DNA from: Massariosphaeria phaeospora
Lineage: Eukaryota > Ascomycota > Dothideomycetes > Pleosporales
NCBI GenBank assembly: GCA_011032825.1
Contig: JAADJZ010000003.1
Span: 1,736,001 to 1,800,000 of the forward strand
Length of the DNA stretch: 64,000 bases
Direction: 5' to 3'
Positions 63,461 through 64,000 of the stretch are shown here, in pieces. Below the pieces are notes generated by a model, which was not told the origin of the DNA, made no database searches, and was given only the letters and a program-made list of their open reading frames with translations. Numbering within the stretch: the first letter of the stretch is position 1; every line of letters starts with the position of its first letter. The position numbers and the translations under genes are program-made.

Positions 63461-64000
63461 GACCATCCGCCTAATGCCTTTTCAAAACTTGCATCACGCA
63501 TCACATATCTATATAACGGCCATGTCAACAACGGATGAGCTAAGTCACGTATACTCTTTTGACGAAACGAGCAACGATTTCCTCTTTTCCTCGTAGACGA
63601 TTTCCATTCCTCTTGGCTTTGCTTTGCAGCCATGCATACCTTAACTTGGGTTTGGGATGTGGTGGTGACGGGACAGTGAGTGAGTGAGTGGCCTGGGGCT
63701 TGTTTTGAGATACCACGGCACAGCTTCAGCTTCAAGAGTTGCCAGCCAGTCCGCACGAAGTGAGTGAGTGAGTAAGTGAGTGGAAGTAAGTCTACGGCCG
63801 GTTTTTGGAATGACTGAATGCCTTTGACTCTGGGCTCGGAGTAGTAGGCTTTGAAGGCACAGTTTATAGATACCCTTTCCTTCGTCGTCTCTCGTCCGAT
63901 AATGAACATGAAGTTGAATCATCTATCGACTATTTTCTCCGTTTACAATTAACTTACCAGCTGCTCGCTGGTTTGCTCAAATGCACACTGACTAGTTCTT
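63461..64000. other. 3' flank with GTGA simple repeats
   Basis: (GTGA)n/(GAGT)n tracts near 63676-63692 and 63758-63782. The minus-strand frames here (63031-63909 and others) run antisense to the patatin gene tail and are rejected. No other feature. Confidence 0.5.

Noticed and set aside
63031..63909. A 292-codon minus-strand gene at the window's end
   Set aside because: Antisense to the proline-rich tail of the second patatin gene; Gly/Trp/Arg composition is the complement of Pro/Ser codons.

Overview
The window is nuclear DNA of a filamentous ascomycete (Pezizomycotina), most likely a Dothideomycete. The class-level call is inference. The evidence is as follows. Genes are compact and split by 43-280 bp GT-AG introns with CTAAC/CTGAC-type branch sites. 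There are typical fungal families: a Zn(II)2Cys6 factor, a GH71 alpha-1,3-glucanase, a VAO-type flavoenzyme and patatin-like proteins. Transposons carry C-to-T/G-to-A decay that looks like repeat-induced point mutation (RIP). Most multi-exon models were assembled by hand by matching splice-site phase across open frames.

Layout. 1-1246 is the 3' part of the splicing helicase PRP28. 1311-7678 is a transposon block: a short inverted-repeat element, a decayed Fot1/pogo element flanked by TA, and two further pogo-like elements of almost identical length arranged head to head. Together these last two form a ~3.8 kb inverted repeat that ends about 100 bp before the next gene. 7781-9858 holds two convergent, related F-box-like (DUF7730-type) genes. 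11.3-21.7 kb is an accessory-looking region with three otherwise unlike genes (12869-14980, 15648-17303, 20879-21739) that share a C-terminal three-block signature; I recognise no named family for it. The middle gene also carries four tandem SUMO-interacting-like motifs. 22.7-25.8 kb has two coiled-coil or low-complexity genes, one with a hairpin transposon inside an intron. At 26.7 kb there is a candidate structured RNA.

27-36.8 kb is mostly minus strand: a VAO-type oxidase, a coiled-coil protein, a small cysteine-rich secreted protein, a cyclase-family protein and the Rab GAP Gyp1. 37.3-43.4 kb is plus strand and carries two mRNA 3'-end-processing factors in tandem, HRP1 (with a 1.37 kb intron) and MPE1. 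45.6-52.7 kb holds a minimal Zn2Cys6 factor, a secreted GH71 enzyme, a His/Pro-rich protein with a RapZ C-terminal-like domain and a CinA/PncC-like amidohydrolase. 53.5-63.5 kb holds an unknown small gene, a patatin-like protein with an intact active site, an unknown gene, a membrane-anchored MOSC protein and a second patatin-like protein whose nucleophile serine is glycine.

There is no single operon-like pathway. The most unusual content is the three-gene novel-domain group, the poly-SIM protein, the head-to-head transposon pair, several short repeat families and the possible Pol III RNA.
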